NCBI GenBank assembly: GCA_030605745.1
Contig: JAUWHT010000153.1
Coordinates: 1-35,688, forward strand
Source of the DNA: Pirellulales bacterium
Lineage (GTDB): Bacteria; Planctomycetota; Planctomycetia; Pirellulales; Thermoguttaceae
Direction of reading: 5' to 3'
DNA: 35,688 nt
In this document: one piece after another, positions 22,670-31,339 of the stretch
Position numbering within the stretch: position 1 is the stretch's first letter
How the letters are laid out: each line of letters starts with the position of its first letter
The notes under the pieces: generated by a model
Database searches by the model: none
The model's input: only the letters and a program-made list of their open reading frames with translations
What the model was told of the DNA's origin: nothing
Translations under genes and position numbers: made by a program

Positions 22670-24121
22670 ATGGCCGAAGAGTTCGAGCCTCAATCCACAC
22701 GCCCGCGAAGCGGGTTCCTGGGCGTTTTGTTTTACCCGTTGGTAGTGTTGCTTTTGTTAATCGTCGGCGGCGGGGTTTTCGCGTACCTTTACCTGACTAG
22801 GCCGAGCCCCAGCGGCGAGCCGCAGAAGGACGTCGGGCGGCTGGTGCGAGTGTTTAAGGCGAAGAAGACCGCCCACCGCGTGGCGGTCACCGTGTACGGA
22901 ACCAGCCGAGCCAGCGAACAGTGGACGGCCATTGCCGAGGTCCATGGCCGGGCGGTGGAGGTGAATCCTCGTTTCGAGCCGGGCGAGATACTCCCGGCCG
23001 ACCTCCTCGTGGTGCGGATCGATCCGACCGATTACCAATTGGCCGTCACCAGTGCCGAGGCCGAAGTCCGAGCCAAGCAAAAACAGTTGGAAGAGTTGAA
23101 ACAGAACGAGGCTGACCTGAAGGAGATATTCAATCTGCAGGATCATCAGCGGAAGTTGGCCTACGCGGAATACGAGCGACAGCGGAAAGTGTTCCAGCAG
23201 AACGCGGCATCGCGCAGCGCCCTGGAAGTGGCAGAGAATGCCTACGTGACTCAGCTTACCGCGGTGCAGAAGACCCGCAACAGCCTGGAACTGGTGCCGG
23301 TGCAGCGTGACCTGTTGCAGGCGTCGCTCGACATTGCCATGGCCCAGTTGGCCCAGGCGAAGCGTAATCTGAGCAAGTGCGATATCCGCACGCCGTTTGC
23401 CGCTCGCTGCTCGGAGAAGTCGGTAGAGGTCGACCAGTACGTGGCTGCCGGTGAACGGCTGGGAACGTTTCTAGCATTGGAGATGGCCGAGGTGGTGGCC
23501 ATGGTCGAGACCCGCAAGATGCCCGAACTGTTCCCCGGCGGGATCAAGGAATTGGGCACACTGGACCTGACCAAAATGAGCCACGATGAATCGCTGTTCA
23601 AACGAGTACAGGTTCCTGCGGAGGTCCGTTGGGGGTTGGGCGACTTGCCGTCAGTTTGGTACGGTCGGGTTGCGCGGATTACCGGTTCGCTGGATCCGGG
23701 CACGCGGACCGTTCCGGTGATAATCGAGGTGCCTGATCCGTACGAGAACGTGCGGCCCGGCATCCGCCCACCGTTGGTACCCGGCGTGTTCTGCGAGGTC
23801 ACCATCTACGGCGCGACGCTGGAGGACATAGTGGTAATCCCGCGCGACGCCTTGCGAGATGGTCGGGTGTATCTGCTGCGTGGCGGAAAGCTGCACATTC
23901 AGCCGGTTACGGTGCTTGTGCTCGAAGAGAACCTGGCGGTGATCTCCAAGGGGATCAACCCGGGTGACGTGGTGATTCTGACCGATCTTTTCCCGGCCAG
24001 CGAGGGGATGCCGCTGCGCGGCCAGGTGGTCGAGAACCCGGTCAAGCCCCGCACCCGGATCGACTTCCCCGAGGGCATCTTCGAGGAAACTACGCAACCG
24101 GCAGCGGAGGCCACGCCGTGA
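22670..24121 (+). CDS. RND efflux periplasmic adaptor (HlyD/MFP family)
   Basis: A 483-residue membrane-fusion protein that links an RND pump to an outer-membrane channel. It has one N-terminal membrane anchor (about 19-43, FYPLVVLLLLIVGGGVFAYL), a barrel-sandwich/lipoyl half (AVEVNPRFEPGEILPADLLV), a coiled-coil hairpin (about 130-225, starting AEAEVRAKQKQLEELKQNEAD) and the returning lipoyl half (NLSKCDIRTPFAARCSEKSV). The C-terminal part (DIVVIPRDALRDGRVYLL) is the membrane-proximal domain. The ATG at 22670 has GAGGA 6 bases upstream; the frame before it is repeat-derived. It overlaps the pump gene by 4 bases (GTGA), so the two are translationally coupled. No TolC-like channel gene is present here. 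Confidence 0.9.
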   Translation: MAEEFEPQSTRPRSGFLGVLFYPLVVLLLLIVGGGVFAYLYLTRPSPSGEPQKDVGRLVRVFKAKKTAHRVAVTVYGTSRASEQWTAIAEVHGRAVEVNPRFEPGEILPADLLVVRIDPTDYQLAVTSAEAEVRAKQKQLEELKQNEADLKEIFNLQDHQRKLAYAEYERQRKVFQQNAASRSALEVAENAYVTQLTAVQKTRNSLELVPVQRDLLQASLDIAMAQLAQAKRNLSKCDIRTPFAARCSEKSVEVDQYVAAGERLGTFLALEMAEVVAMVETRKMPELFPGGIKELGTLDLTKMSHDESLFKRVQVPAEVRWGLGDLPSVWYGRVARITGSLDPGTRTVPVIIEVPDPYENVRPGIRPPLVPGVFCEVTIYGATLEDIVVIPRDALRDGRVYLLRGGKLHIQPVTVLVLEENLAVISKGINPGDVVILTDLFPASEGMPLRGQVVENPVKPRTRIDFPEGIFEETTQPAAEATP

Positions 24122-27100
24122 TCGGTTACTTTGTACGTCATCCGACGGCGGCCAACTTGTTGATGTTGATCATCATCCTTCTGGGGCTGCTGGGCATGAG
24201 TTCTTTGACCCGGGAGGTCTTTCCCGAGTTCGCCTCCGAGTTCATCAACGTCCAGGTGATCTACAAGGGGGCGTCAGCCGAAGAGGTCGAGGAGACAATC
24301 TGCCGGCGGATCGAGGAAGAGATCGAAGGCATCGAGGGGATCGAGCAGGTTGATTCCACGGCCCGCGAAAGCTATGCCATGGTGACCATCGAGGTGGCCG
24401 ACGGCTACCAGGTTCGCGACGTTTTGAAGGACGTGGAGAACGCCGTCGACCAGATCGACAACTTCCCCGACGACGCCGAGGACCCGATTATCTGGGAGGT
24501 GGAGCGGATCGACCGGGTGTGCAGCGTGGCCGTATGGGCCGACAAGATGCCGGAGAAGGACCTGGTGGCCCTGGCCGACTCGATCGAGGCCGAATTGCTC
24601 GCCCTGGACGAGGTGAGTCTGGTCGAAGCGACCGGCTTCTCCGAGCATCAGATTCGCGTCGAGGTCCGGCAGCAGGACCTCCTGGCCCGGGGCCTAACGA
24701 TTGGCGACGTTGCCCGGGAAATCTACGCCCAAAGCATCGACCTGCCTTCCGGCAGCGTGGAAACCGAGGAGCGGGAGATAAAGATTCGGGTGGTCGATCA
24801 GCGTCGCTGGGCCGAGGATTTCCGCGATTTGACCGTTAAGGTCAGTCCCGAGGGCGCGCGGATTCTGCTGCGCGACGTGGCCACTGTCACCGACACGTTC
24901 GAAGACGAGTGGCACCAGACCAGTTTCGAGGGGCGCCGCTGTGTGATCCTGGAAATCAGCAAGACCCGGGCGGAAGACACAATCCGGGTAGCCGACGTAG
25001 TGAAGAGGTATATCGCCGAGCGCGGGAAGATGCTTCCGCCTGGCGTGCACCTGACGGTATATGGCGATTGGTCCACCTACGTCAAGGACCGGTTGGGGAT
25101 GCTCGTAGATAATGGCATGTTAGGGTTCATTCTCGTGTTCTTCACCTTGTGGCTGCTTCTGCACTACCGGCTGGCGATCTGGGTGGCAGTGGGAATCCCG
25201 ATCTCGTTCCTGGGCACGCTGTACTTGATGGAGCAGCTCGACATGAGCCTGAACATGATCACCATGTTCAGCCTGATCCTGGCGGTAGGTATCATCGTGG
25301 ACGACGCGATTGTTATCGGCGAGAACATTTTTGCCCATTACTCGCGGGGAAAACCCGCGGCCGAAGCGGCTATCGACGGCACCAAGGAAGTGGCCCCGGC
25401 GGTGATCGCCTCGATGCTGACCACCGTGGCTATCTTCATGCCGCTGTTGACCATGGCCGGTGAGATCGGCAAGGTGCTGCGGGTGATGCCCATCGGGGTG
25501 ATCGCGGCGCTGAGCGTCAGCCTGGTGGAAGGTTTCTTTGTGCTGCCGAATCACTTGAGTCATTCGCTGGGCAAGATCCCCAAGCAGCCCTCCCGTGTTC
25601 GCGCGGCGATCAACCGGTTCGTCGAATGGTTTACTCATCGGGTGTACGGGCCGGTGCTCGACTGGTCGGTCCGACGGCCGCTCGTTCCGCTGGCCGCGGT
25701 GATCATGCTGTTTCTGATCGCGCTGGGAATGCTGCTGGGTGGGCGGTTGAAGTTCCAACTGTTCCCCGAACTCGACGGCGATTTCCTGGTCGCGCAAGTG
25801 GAACTGCCCCAAGGAACCGATCTGACGCGAACCCAGCAAGTCGTCAACCGGATCGAAAAGGCACTGAACGTCGTAGAAAAACACTTCCAGCCGCAGCCGG
25901 AAGATCAAAAGCTGGTCAAGTACGTGAGTACGTCGTTTGGTTTCAGCCGGACCACGGGCCGCGCGCCGGGCCAGCCGGAAACCGGCGGCCACCTGGCTCA
26001 GGTGATCGTCCAACTGCTCGAAGCCGACCGGCGAAATACCCGTTGCGACGACGTACTGCACGTGTGGCGCGAGGCGACCGGCCCAGTGCCCGACGTGGTC
26101 AGCCTCACCTTCGAGCAAATGCAAGTAACGCCCGGTGGAAAGGCCATCGATATCCAACTCCGCGGCAAAGACCTCCGCGACTTGCAACGTGCCAGCTACG
26201 AACTACAGGAAAAGATCAAGACCTATCCGGGCACACGCAACGTGACCGACAACCTGAAGGCGGGCGAGGAGGAAGTCCTGGTGCGGCTCAAGCCGGTCGG
26301 GCGGCCGCTGGGGATTACCTCCGCGGCACTGGCCATCCAGTTGCGCGAGGCATTCTGGGGCAGCATCGCCCAGGAGTTCCAGCGAGGACCCGATACACTC
26401 GAAGTCGAGGTCCTCTTCGCACCAAGCGACCGGCAGTCGCTGGCCGACCTGGACGACTTCAAGCTGCGCACGCCCGACGGCCGAATGGTGCCATTCCACG
26501 AAGTGGCCACCGCCGAGAAGGTCCGCGGATTCTCGCAGATTGTGCGAGTCGACGGGCAACGCACCATCTCAGTGACCGCCGACCTGGACACCGAGAAAGG
26601 CAACGCGGCCGAGATCATGGAGAACCTGGAAAAGGAATTCTTCCCCGGCTTCCTCAAACGAAATCCGGGCGTCTCTGTCAACCTGGAAGGCCAACGCAAA
26701 GAGACCCAACAGACCGCCGGCAGCGTGCGGCGAGGATTCCTGATCGGCCTGTGCATTATCTTCATCCTGCTCTCGTTCGTATTCAAGTCGTACGTCGAGC
26801 CGCTGATCGTGATGGCGGCGATCCCCTTCGGGCTGATCGGGGCCGTGGGCGGACACCTGCTGATGGGGATCGACTGGTGTATGCCCAGCACCATCGGGTT
26901 CGTCTCGCTGGCCGGCATCGTGGTAAACGACTCGATCGTGCTGATCACCTTCATCAAGATGCGCATAGCCGAGGGCAAGCCGGTCCTGGCGGCAGTTCAC
27001 CAGGCGGGCATGCAGCGCTTCCGCCCGGTGCTCCTCACCTCCGCCACCACGGTGGCCGGCCTGTTGCCCATCATGCTCGAGACCAGCCTCCAGGCCCAGT

Positions 27101-27234
27101 TCCTGATCCCAATGGCCGTCTCCATCTCCTTCGGCCTGATGTTCGCCACCGTAGTGGTGCTGCTGTTAGTACCATCCCTGTACAGCATCCTAGCCTGGCT
27201 CGGCTGGAGTCAGAAGATCGAAGTGACCCCATAA
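24118..27234 (+). CDS. RND family efflux pump (AcrB-like permease)
   Basis: A 1038-residue proton-driven inner-membrane exporter. It begins with the typical first membrane helix (FVRHPTAANLLMLIIILLG) and has two large periplasmic loops, each preceding a block of membrane helices. The proton-relay aspartates are in the fourth helix (GIIVDDAIVIGENI, D395 and D396). The second half repeats the layout, with FVSLAGIVVNDSIVLITFIK in the equivalent helix. The GTG start at 24118 overlaps the adaptor stop. It resembles the acriflavin-resistance/HAE1-type or related uncharacterised planctomycete pumps; no heavy-metal signature was recognised. The last 45 bases overlap, tail-to-tail, a small gene on the minus strand. 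Confidence 0.93.
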   Translation: MIGYFVRHPTAANLLMLIIILLGLLGMSSLTREVFPEFASEFINVQVIYKGASAEEVEETICRRIEEEIEGIEGIEQVDSTARESYAMVTIEVADGYQVRDVLKDVENAVDQIDNFPDDAEDPIIWEVERIDRVCSVAVWADKMPEKDLVALADSIEAELLALDEVSLVEATGFSEHQIRVEVRQQDLLARGLTIGDVAREIYAQSIDLPSGSVETEEREIKIRVVDQRRWAEDFRDLTVKVSPEGARILLRDVATVTDTFEDEWHQTSFEGRRCVILEISKTRAEDTIRVADVVKRYIAERGKMLPPGVHLTVYGDWSTYVKDRLGMLVDNGMLGFILVFFTLWLLLHYRLAIWVAVGIPISFLGTLYLMEQLDMSLNMITMFSLILAVGIIVDDAIVIGENIFAHYSRGKPAAEAAIDGTKEVAPAVIASMLTTVAIFMPLLTMAGEIGKVLRVMPIGVIAALSVSLVEGFFVLPNHLSHSLGKIPKQPSRVRAAINRFVEWFTHRVYGPVLDWSVRRPLVPLAAVIMLFLIALGMLLGGRLKFQLFPELDGDFLVAQVELPQGTDLTRTQQVVNRIEKALNVVEKHFQPQPEDQKLVKYVSTSFGFSRTTGRAPGQPETGGHLAQVIVQLLEADRRNTRCDDVLHVWREATGPVPDVVSLTFEQMQVTPGGKAIDIQLRGKDLRDLQRASYELQEKIKTYPGTRNVTDNLKAGEEEVLVRLKPVGRPLGITSAALAIQLREAFWGSIAQEFQRGPDTLEVEVLFAPSDRQSLADLDDFKLRTPDGRMVPFHEVATAEKVRGFSQIVRVDGQRTISVTADLDTEKGNAAEIMENLEKEFFPGFLKRNPGVSVNLEGQRKETQQTAGSVRRGFLIGLCIIFILLSFVFKSYVEPLIVMAAIPFGLIGAVGGHLLMGIDWCMPSTIGFVSLAGIVVNDSIVLITFIKMRIAEGKPVLAAVHQAGMQRFRPVLLTSATTVAGLLPIMLETSLQAQFLIPMAVSISFGLMFATVVVLLLVPSLYSILAWLGWSQKIEVTP

Positions 27235-27360
27235 AGTCAATAAACCTCTTCGTGAGTTCCAAAGTTCACTTGGAGTTATTGCTCGACAACGTCCCTCCTG
27301 AAACTCCTGCTGAGCATCTTGAATATCTTTGGCTAATTCCGCCCGTCGACGCTCTATCAT
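27190..27360 (-). CDS. Small antitoxin-like protein, possibly truncated
   Basis: A 56-residue frame whose ATG (27358-27360) overlaps the stop of the DUF2442 gene in ATGA, which argues strongly for translational coupling. Residues 1-27, including AELAKDIQDAQQEFQEGRCR followed by AITPSELW, have the charged helix and T-P-x-E-L ending that I associate with RelB/ParD-type antitoxin C-termini. The remaining residues (NSRRGLLTLWGHFDLLTPAE) are partly the antisense of the RND pump gene and look random, so the original end may have been lost when the module was placed next to the pump. No toxin partner of the RelE type is adjacent. Confidence 0.5.
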   Translation of the reverse strand: MIERRRAELAKDIQDAQQEFQEGRCRAITPSELWNSRRGLLTLWGHFDLLTPAEPG

Positions 27361-27659
27361 GCGTCGATGTGGGCCACCAGCCATTTCTTGAAAGAGGTTT
27401 GACTCTCACCAGATGGCTTGCCGGCCAATAGGCCTTCAACACTAATATCTTCGTCGATACTTTCCCAATGTATGCCGTGGCCTTTCCCGATTAGTCTCCA
27501 GTTCTTGCGTTCTGCTGAAGTTGCGTGCAACAACCTTGGAAACCAAGCCAGGGGAACCGAGATAGAGCGTCCGTCACTTAGGTCGACGCCCAAGGTATCT
27601 TCGGTTACCGTCACCGCCTCGGCACTCGGAATCTTGACCTCAACCGCCGAAATAGTCAT
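27357..27659 (-). CDS. DUF2442 domain protein
   Basis: A 100-residue protein matching DUF2442 by LSDGRSISVPLAWFPRLLHA (about 28-47), ERKNWRLIGKGHGIHWESID (about 50-69) and EDISVEGLLAGKPS (70-83). DUF2442 proteins are commonly encoded next to DUF4160 and have been proposed as antitoxin-like partners; no structure-based function is readable here. The start overlaps the DUF4160 gene by 20 bases and the end overlaps the next small gene by 4 bases, so three genes are packed as one translation unit. Confidence 0.85.
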   Translation of the reverse strand: MTISAVEVKIPSAEAVTVTEDTLGVDLSDGRSISVPLAWFPRLLHATSAERKNWRLIGKGHGIHWESIDEDISVEGLLAGKPSGESQTSFKKWLVAHIDA

Positions 27660-27876
27660 CCCATGCCTCCACTAATTTCAAGTGATTATTGTTAATATGC
27701 TTCTGTATTCGACCTATTTCCACTCTACCAAATCCGCCGCTATTTTGCAACCTGACCGGATCAAGCCAGAACTTCGCAATCTTGTCATCATGTTCAACAT
27801 GGATATGTTGAGGTTCGTCGCGGTCACCGGCGTAGAAAAAGAACCGATATGGACCAACCCTGAGTACGGTAGGCAT
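27640..27876 (-). CDS. DUF4160 domain protein
   Basis: A 78-residue protein covering the whole DUF4160 domain: MPTVLRVGPYRFFFYAGDRD, then EPQHIHVEHDDKIAKFWLDP, with the HIHV core, and GRIQKHINNNHLKLVEAWDD at the end. The family is frequently paired with DUF2442 and is suspected to be the toxin-like member of such pairs. The ATG at 27876 has AGGAC about 6 bases upstream. It follows the protease-like gene by 24 bases and overlaps DUF2442 by 20 bases. Confidence 0.87.
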   Translation of the reverse strand: MPTVLRVGPYRFFFYAGDRDEPQHIHVEHDDKIAKFWLDPVRLQNSGGFGRVEIGRIQKHINNNHLKLVEAWDDYFGG

Positions 27877-27900
27877 TGTTGTCCTGAGGTTGTTGGGCCT

Positions 27901-28290
27901 TCATTTGAGGTCAACTCGCTTCACGTGCACCAGCCTGTGACCGAGCATGTCCACGGCGGCGCCGGCCTGCTCAAGCGAGATGTAACCTAAGAGCGGCTCG
28001 TATTCGCCATCTTGATCGGGCTCCATGTCGATAAACAGGACCTCCGCCATGATCGGCCTGAATTCCCCGATCCTGACGCGCACCGGGCCGCATACGGTGC
28101 CCGTCCTGGCCGACTGGTCGGCCATCTCGACTTCGATCTCGGCAAGCTGCTCAATCTCCCCAAGGCTTTCCCGCCAAGAGTTGGGTAGGGTGATGTACGC
28201 AGCACCAGTGTCGACCAGCGCGCTGAGCATCAACGTCTTGTCGGGGTCAGTGAAGTTTGCCAGTTTGACTTGCGTAACGATTCGTCCCAT
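27901..28290 (-). CDS. Retropepsin-like aspartic protease (clan AA)
   Basis: A 129-residue single-domain protein with the catalytic motif ALVDTGAAYITLP (D27, 24-36), a second strand pair (SARTGTVCGPVRVRIGEFRP) and the family's closing LLGYISLEQAGAAVDMLGHR. Retropepsin-type enzymes act as dimers, each giving one DTG/DTGA. The ATG at 28290 has GAGGAG 7 bases upstream. It leads a minus-strand run protease, DUF4160, DUF2442, antitoxin-like protein with gaps of 24, -20 and -4 bases, so these are likely expressed together. Whether the protease acts on the other members is unknown. XylR lies upstream by only 50 bases on the same strand. Confidence 0.82.
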   Translation of the reverse strand: MGRIVTQVKLANFTDPDKTLMLSALVDTGAAYITLPNSWRESLGEIEQLAEIEVEMADQSARTGTVCGPVRVRIGEFRPIMAEVLFIDMEPDQDGEYEPLLGYISLEQAGAAVDMLGHRLVHVKRVDLK

Positions 28291-28323
28291 TTCCGGCTCC
28301 TCTCAACCTGGTATTATACAGAC

Positions 28324-28369
28324 GTCAGCATCCACGCATACTACCTCACGTCGCCCGAAACATCAATAT
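28324..28369. repeat. Segment shared with 31902-31947
   Basis: About 36 of 46 bases match the segment at 31902-31947 without gaps. The similarity includes the stop codon of the XylR gene (TAG, 28341-28343) and its last codons (IDVSGDVR), and runs 17 bases past the stop. Confidence 0.65.
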
Positions 28370-29564
28370 TAGACATATCGCGTTTATGAGCCTTATGATC
28401 CCCGGTCATCATGAAGCGGTTGCGATATGCGCGCGGACTAACACCCACTCGCTTGAGAAAAGTCTGGCTGAAATGACTCAGCGTGCTAAAGCCGCTCTTC
28501 GCGGCGATGGTTGGCAGAGACAGGTCTGAATAGGCCAGCAATTCCCTGGCCCGGTTCACTTGTACCCGAACGATCTCCGCCTTGGGCGTTCGGCCCAGCA
28601 CCCTCTTGAAGCTGCGCTCCAACGTGCTCCGCGAGATGGGCAGCCCGCTGATCGCCTGCTGCACGTTGATCGGGTCGCAGGCATGTTCCCGGATGAACCG
28701 CACGGTCGTCGCCACGTCAGGGTCGTCGATGGCCAGCACGTCGGTCGACCTGCGGACGATGATGCCTCGTGGCGGGAACTCGATGAATTCCTCCGGTGGT
28801 TGCCCGCCGGCCATCAGCCGGTCCAACAATGCAGCCGCCTCGTAGCCGATCTGCTGCAGGTTGGCGTCGATGCTCGTAAGCGGAGGGTTGGACAAGCTGC
28901 ACAGATGCTCGTCATTGTCCACGCTCACCACGGCCACGTCGTCGGGCACCAGCACTCCTGCCCGCAGACACCCGTCCAGCACCTGCTGCCCCCGGTCGTC
29001 GTTGCAGGTCATCATGCCGACCGGCTTGGGCAGTCCGGCCAGCCAGCCGGTGATCTGGTCCTGCTCTTGCTCCCAAGTTGTGGCCCGACGCCGCCCGCCC
29101 CTCGACTGAAACACACTGCACGTGTAGCCGGCCTGCTCGACCAACTGTGTGAAGTAATCGCAGCGGGCGTCCATGAATCGGTACGCTCCTCGGGGCATAC
29201 CGCAGAAGCCGAAATGCCGCAGGCCACGATCCAACAGGTGTTCCAGGGCCAGCCTGGCCACGGCCCGATTGTCCGGGCCCATTCCGGGCAGTCCCACGTC
29301 GGCCAACGCGTTGCGCAAATCGACCGCCGGCAGGCCAGTCTCGAGCACGGCCTTGGCCATCCTGCGGTCGTTGATCCGCACCAGGATACCGTCGCCACGC
29401 CAACCGGTCAGCCACCGCGGCGGCGGATCGTCCAGCCCATGCGGTCGGAAATAGATGGACCACGGGCCGTGCTCCCCGACGTATCGGGCCACCCCGCGCA
29501 ACAGCCCACGCCCGTACGCACGGGAAGTCTCGACCAAAATCGCCACGTGCGGCAGCTTGGCCAT
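28341..29564 (-). CDS. XylR-type transcriptional regulator (LacI-like sensor plus AraC DNA-binding domain)
   Basis: A 407-residue regulator with the XylR architecture. An N-terminal periplasmic-binding-like sensor (about 5-275) starts HVAILVETSRAYGRGLLRGV and includes CNDDRGQQVLDGCLRAGVLV; a C-terminal AraC-type DNA-binding domain (about 285-385) holds two helix-turn-helix motifs (ISRSTLERSFKRVLGRTP and TIAAKSGFSTLSHFSQTFLK). Proteins of this type bind a sugar and activate catabolic genes; this form is highly expanded in planctomycetes. ATG at 29564 with AGGGGG upstream. The tail after RAYRNRF is about 25 residues longer than usual and ends in the shared segment IDVSGDVR. It is divergent from the BNR-type gene at 29885, its likely target. 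Confidence 0.92.
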   Translation of the reverse strand: MAKLPHVAILVETSRAYGRGLLRGVARYVGEHGPWSIYFRPHGLDDPPPRWLTGWRGDGILVRINDRRMAKAVLETGLPAVDLRNALADVGLPGMGPDNRAVARLALEHLLDRGLRHFGFCGMPRGAYRFMDARCDYFTQLVEQAGYTCSVFQSRGGRRRATTWEQEQDQITGWLAGLPKPVGMMTCNDDRGQQVLDGCLRAGVLVPDDVAVVSVDNDEHLCSLSNPPLTSIDANLQQIGYEAAALLDRLMAGGQPPEEFIEFPPRGIIVRRSTDVLAIDDPDVATTVRFIREHACDPINVQQAISGLPISRSTLERSFKRVLGRTPKAEIVRVQVNRARELLAYSDLSLPTIAAKSGFSTLSHFSQTFLKRVGVSPRAYRNRFMMTGDHKAHKRDMSNIDVSGDVR

Positions 29565-29674
29565 GAAAACCCCCTGACTTTGGGTTGCCTCCTATCCCTT
29601 TAGCATACCTTAGCGGTGCCCGTCGGGATACCAGGGATTGACGAAAACGCGACAAAATTTTACGCAAAGTTGGG

Positions 29675-29704
29675 TTGACCATGCGGGTCGTTGCTGAATA
29701 AACT
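29675..29704 (+). promoter_or_regulatory. Weak promoter candidate upstream of the BNR-type gene
   Basis: TTGACC (29675-29680), an 18-base spacer and TAAACT (29699-29704). It overlaps the start of the gene remnant described at 29698-29835 and lies in the 320-base divergent interval between the regulator and the BNR-type gene. Confidence 0.25.
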
Positions 29705-29835
29705 ATGCAAAGAACATCTTTCGGGCGGCCGGATGCGAGAAAAACATTTTGCTGATCGCCGGAGACGGCGGGCATCAATTCTATCCCGACCTGGCCTGGC
29801 CGGAGATCACAAAGGTCAAACACAGTTGGCGATGA
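29698..29835 (+). pseudogene. Possible 3' remnant of a deleted gene
   Basis: An in-frame stretch after a TGA (29695-29697) that reads CEKNILLIAGDGGHQFYPDL, then AWPEITKVKHSWR and stop. This reads like the C-terminal end of a folded protein rather than random sequence. It has no start codon in a sensible place and no ribosome site. It ends 49 bases before the BNR-type gene. I read it as the tail of a gene lost by deletion; the family is not recognised. Confidence 0.35.
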
Positions 29836-29884
29836 AGTGGCGGTGAAGCGTTACAATCCTAAACCTGATCGAAGGAGGTCAACA

Positions 29885-31300
29885 ATGCGTGTTTTTTCTA
29901 TTTTTGTGCTAGTCATGATGGCGTTGTCGTGCGTGCAGGCGCCCGCATTGGGTGCGGAGTGGCCTGCACTTCAACTACAGAATCCCTTGCCCAAGGCCGA
30001 GGGCTACCGTGGCATTTGGTACTCCAACCAGACGCAGAAGGACGAGTACGTGTACAAGTACAGTGGCGGGCTGGGTACTTACTGTGCCAAGCACCGACCG
30101 CTTGCAATCTACGCACCGAAAGTAAACAAAACATTCTTCTGTTACGGCGGAACCAACGAGGCGGACAACACGCTGTTGCACATGGTCTCCTACTACGACC
30201 ATGCCACCGGCACCGTTTCCCGCCCGACCATCTTGTTGGACAAACACACCACCGACGCGCACGACAACCCGGTCATCGCGATCGACGGCCGAGGTTACGT
30301 CTGGATATTCTCCAGTGCACACGGTACCGGACGACCGTCGTATATCTCGGTGAGCAAAAAGCCCTACGATATCGACGAGTTCGAATGCGTCTATACCGGC
30401 AACTTCTCTTACCCGCAGCCATATTTTTTGGCAGGCAAAGGATTCTTCTTCCTGCACACCAAGTACGGCGGCGGCCGTCGTCTGTACCAGATCACAAGCC
30501 CCGACGGCCGCACCTGGACCGAGCCGGAACTGCTCGCCCGCATCGAGTCGGGCCACTACCAGACAAGCTGGCGCCACGGCAACAAGGTCGCAACGGCCTT
30601 CAATTTCCATCCCAAGGCACGCGGCGGGCTCAACTGGCGGACCAATCTCTACTACATGGAAACCGATGATTTCGGCAAGACCTGGCGCAACGCCGCGGGC
30701 CAGAAGATCAAACTGCCCTTGACCACGCGGGAGAACCCCGCGCTGGTGCACGACTACTACTCCAAGCACCGCAGCGTCTATATGAAAGACGTCGAGTTCG
30801 ATTCGAAGGGACGACCGGTTATCCTCTGTCTGACCAGCGGCGGCTGGGAGTCGGGGCCGGTGAACGACCCTCGGCTGTGGGAAACGGCCCGTTGGACGGG
30901 TGAGAAATGGGAAATCAATACGTCGATTGTATCGGATAACAACTACGACATGGGCTCGCTCCACATCGAGAGCGACAACCTGTGGCGGCTGATTGCCCCC
31001 ACCGAGACCGGCCCTCAGCCGTACAACACCGGCGGCGAGGTTGCCATGTGGACCAGCACGGATCAGGGCAAGACGTGGAAGAAGGTCAAGCAACTGACCC
31101 GCGACAGCAAATACAACCACACCTACTGCCGCAAGCCCGTCGGCGCCCACCCCGACTTCTACGCCCTCTGGGCCGACGGGCATGGCCGGGAGAGGTCGGA
31201 AAGCCGTCTCTACTTCACCAACCGCGACGGCGACCACGTGTGGCGGCTGCCGGTGAAGATGACCGGCGCGACTGCCAAGCCGGAGGTCGTCGAGTGGTGA
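29885..31300 (+). CDS. Secreted BNR-repeat (sialidase-fold) protein
   Basis: A 471-residue exported protein. A signal peptide (MRVFSIFVLVMMALSCVQAP, cleavage near ALGA/E24) precedes a six-bladed propeller of the BNR_4 type. Three Asp-box turns are visible: SPDGRTW (about 204), TDDFGKTW (about 259) and STDQGKTW (about 391). Recurrent aromatic-rich strands (GYRGIWYSNQTQKDEYVYKY) point to a carbohydrate-binding surface. Catalytic residues of true sialidases were not identified, so polysaccharide lyase, glycosidase or binding roles all remain possible. The ATG at 29885 has AAGGAGG 6 bases upstream. Divergent from the XylR-type regulator, which probably controls it in response to a sugar. Confidence 0.88.
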   Translation: MRVFSIFVLVMMALSCVQAPALGAEWPALQLQNPLPKAEGYRGIWYSNQTQKDEYVYKYSGGLGTYCAKHRPLAIYAPKVNKTFFCYGGTNEADNTLLHMVSYYDHATGTVSRPTILLDKHTTDAHDNPVIAIDGRGYVWIFSSAHGTGRPSYISVSKKPYDIDEFECVYTGNFSYPQPYFLAGKGFFFLHTKYGGGRRLYQITSPDGRTWTEPELLARIESGHYQTSWRHGNKVATAFNFHPKARGGLNWRTNLYYMETDDFGKTWRNAAGQKIKLPLTTRENPALVHDYYSKHRSVYMKDVEFDSKGRPVILCLTSGGWESGPVNDPRLWETARWTGEKWEINTSIVSDNNYDMGSLHIESDNLWRLIAPTETGPQPYNTGGEVAMWTSTDQGKTWKKVKQLTRDSKYNHTYCRKPVGAHPDFYALWADGHGRERSESRLYFTNRDGDHVWRLPVKMTGATAKPEVVEW

Positions 31301-31339
31301 CGCGTAAGGTGGTGATCGTCATCATAATCAGTACAGCCG

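Noticed and set aside
25626-27431. Plus-strand open frame of 601 codons
   Set aside because: Alternative frame within the RND pump gene; very Arg/Pro-rich and without motifs, typical of a shadow frame.
29975-31237. Minus-strand open frame of 420 codons
   Set aside because: Antisense of the BNR-type gene, whose signal peptide and Asp-boxes settle the coding strand.
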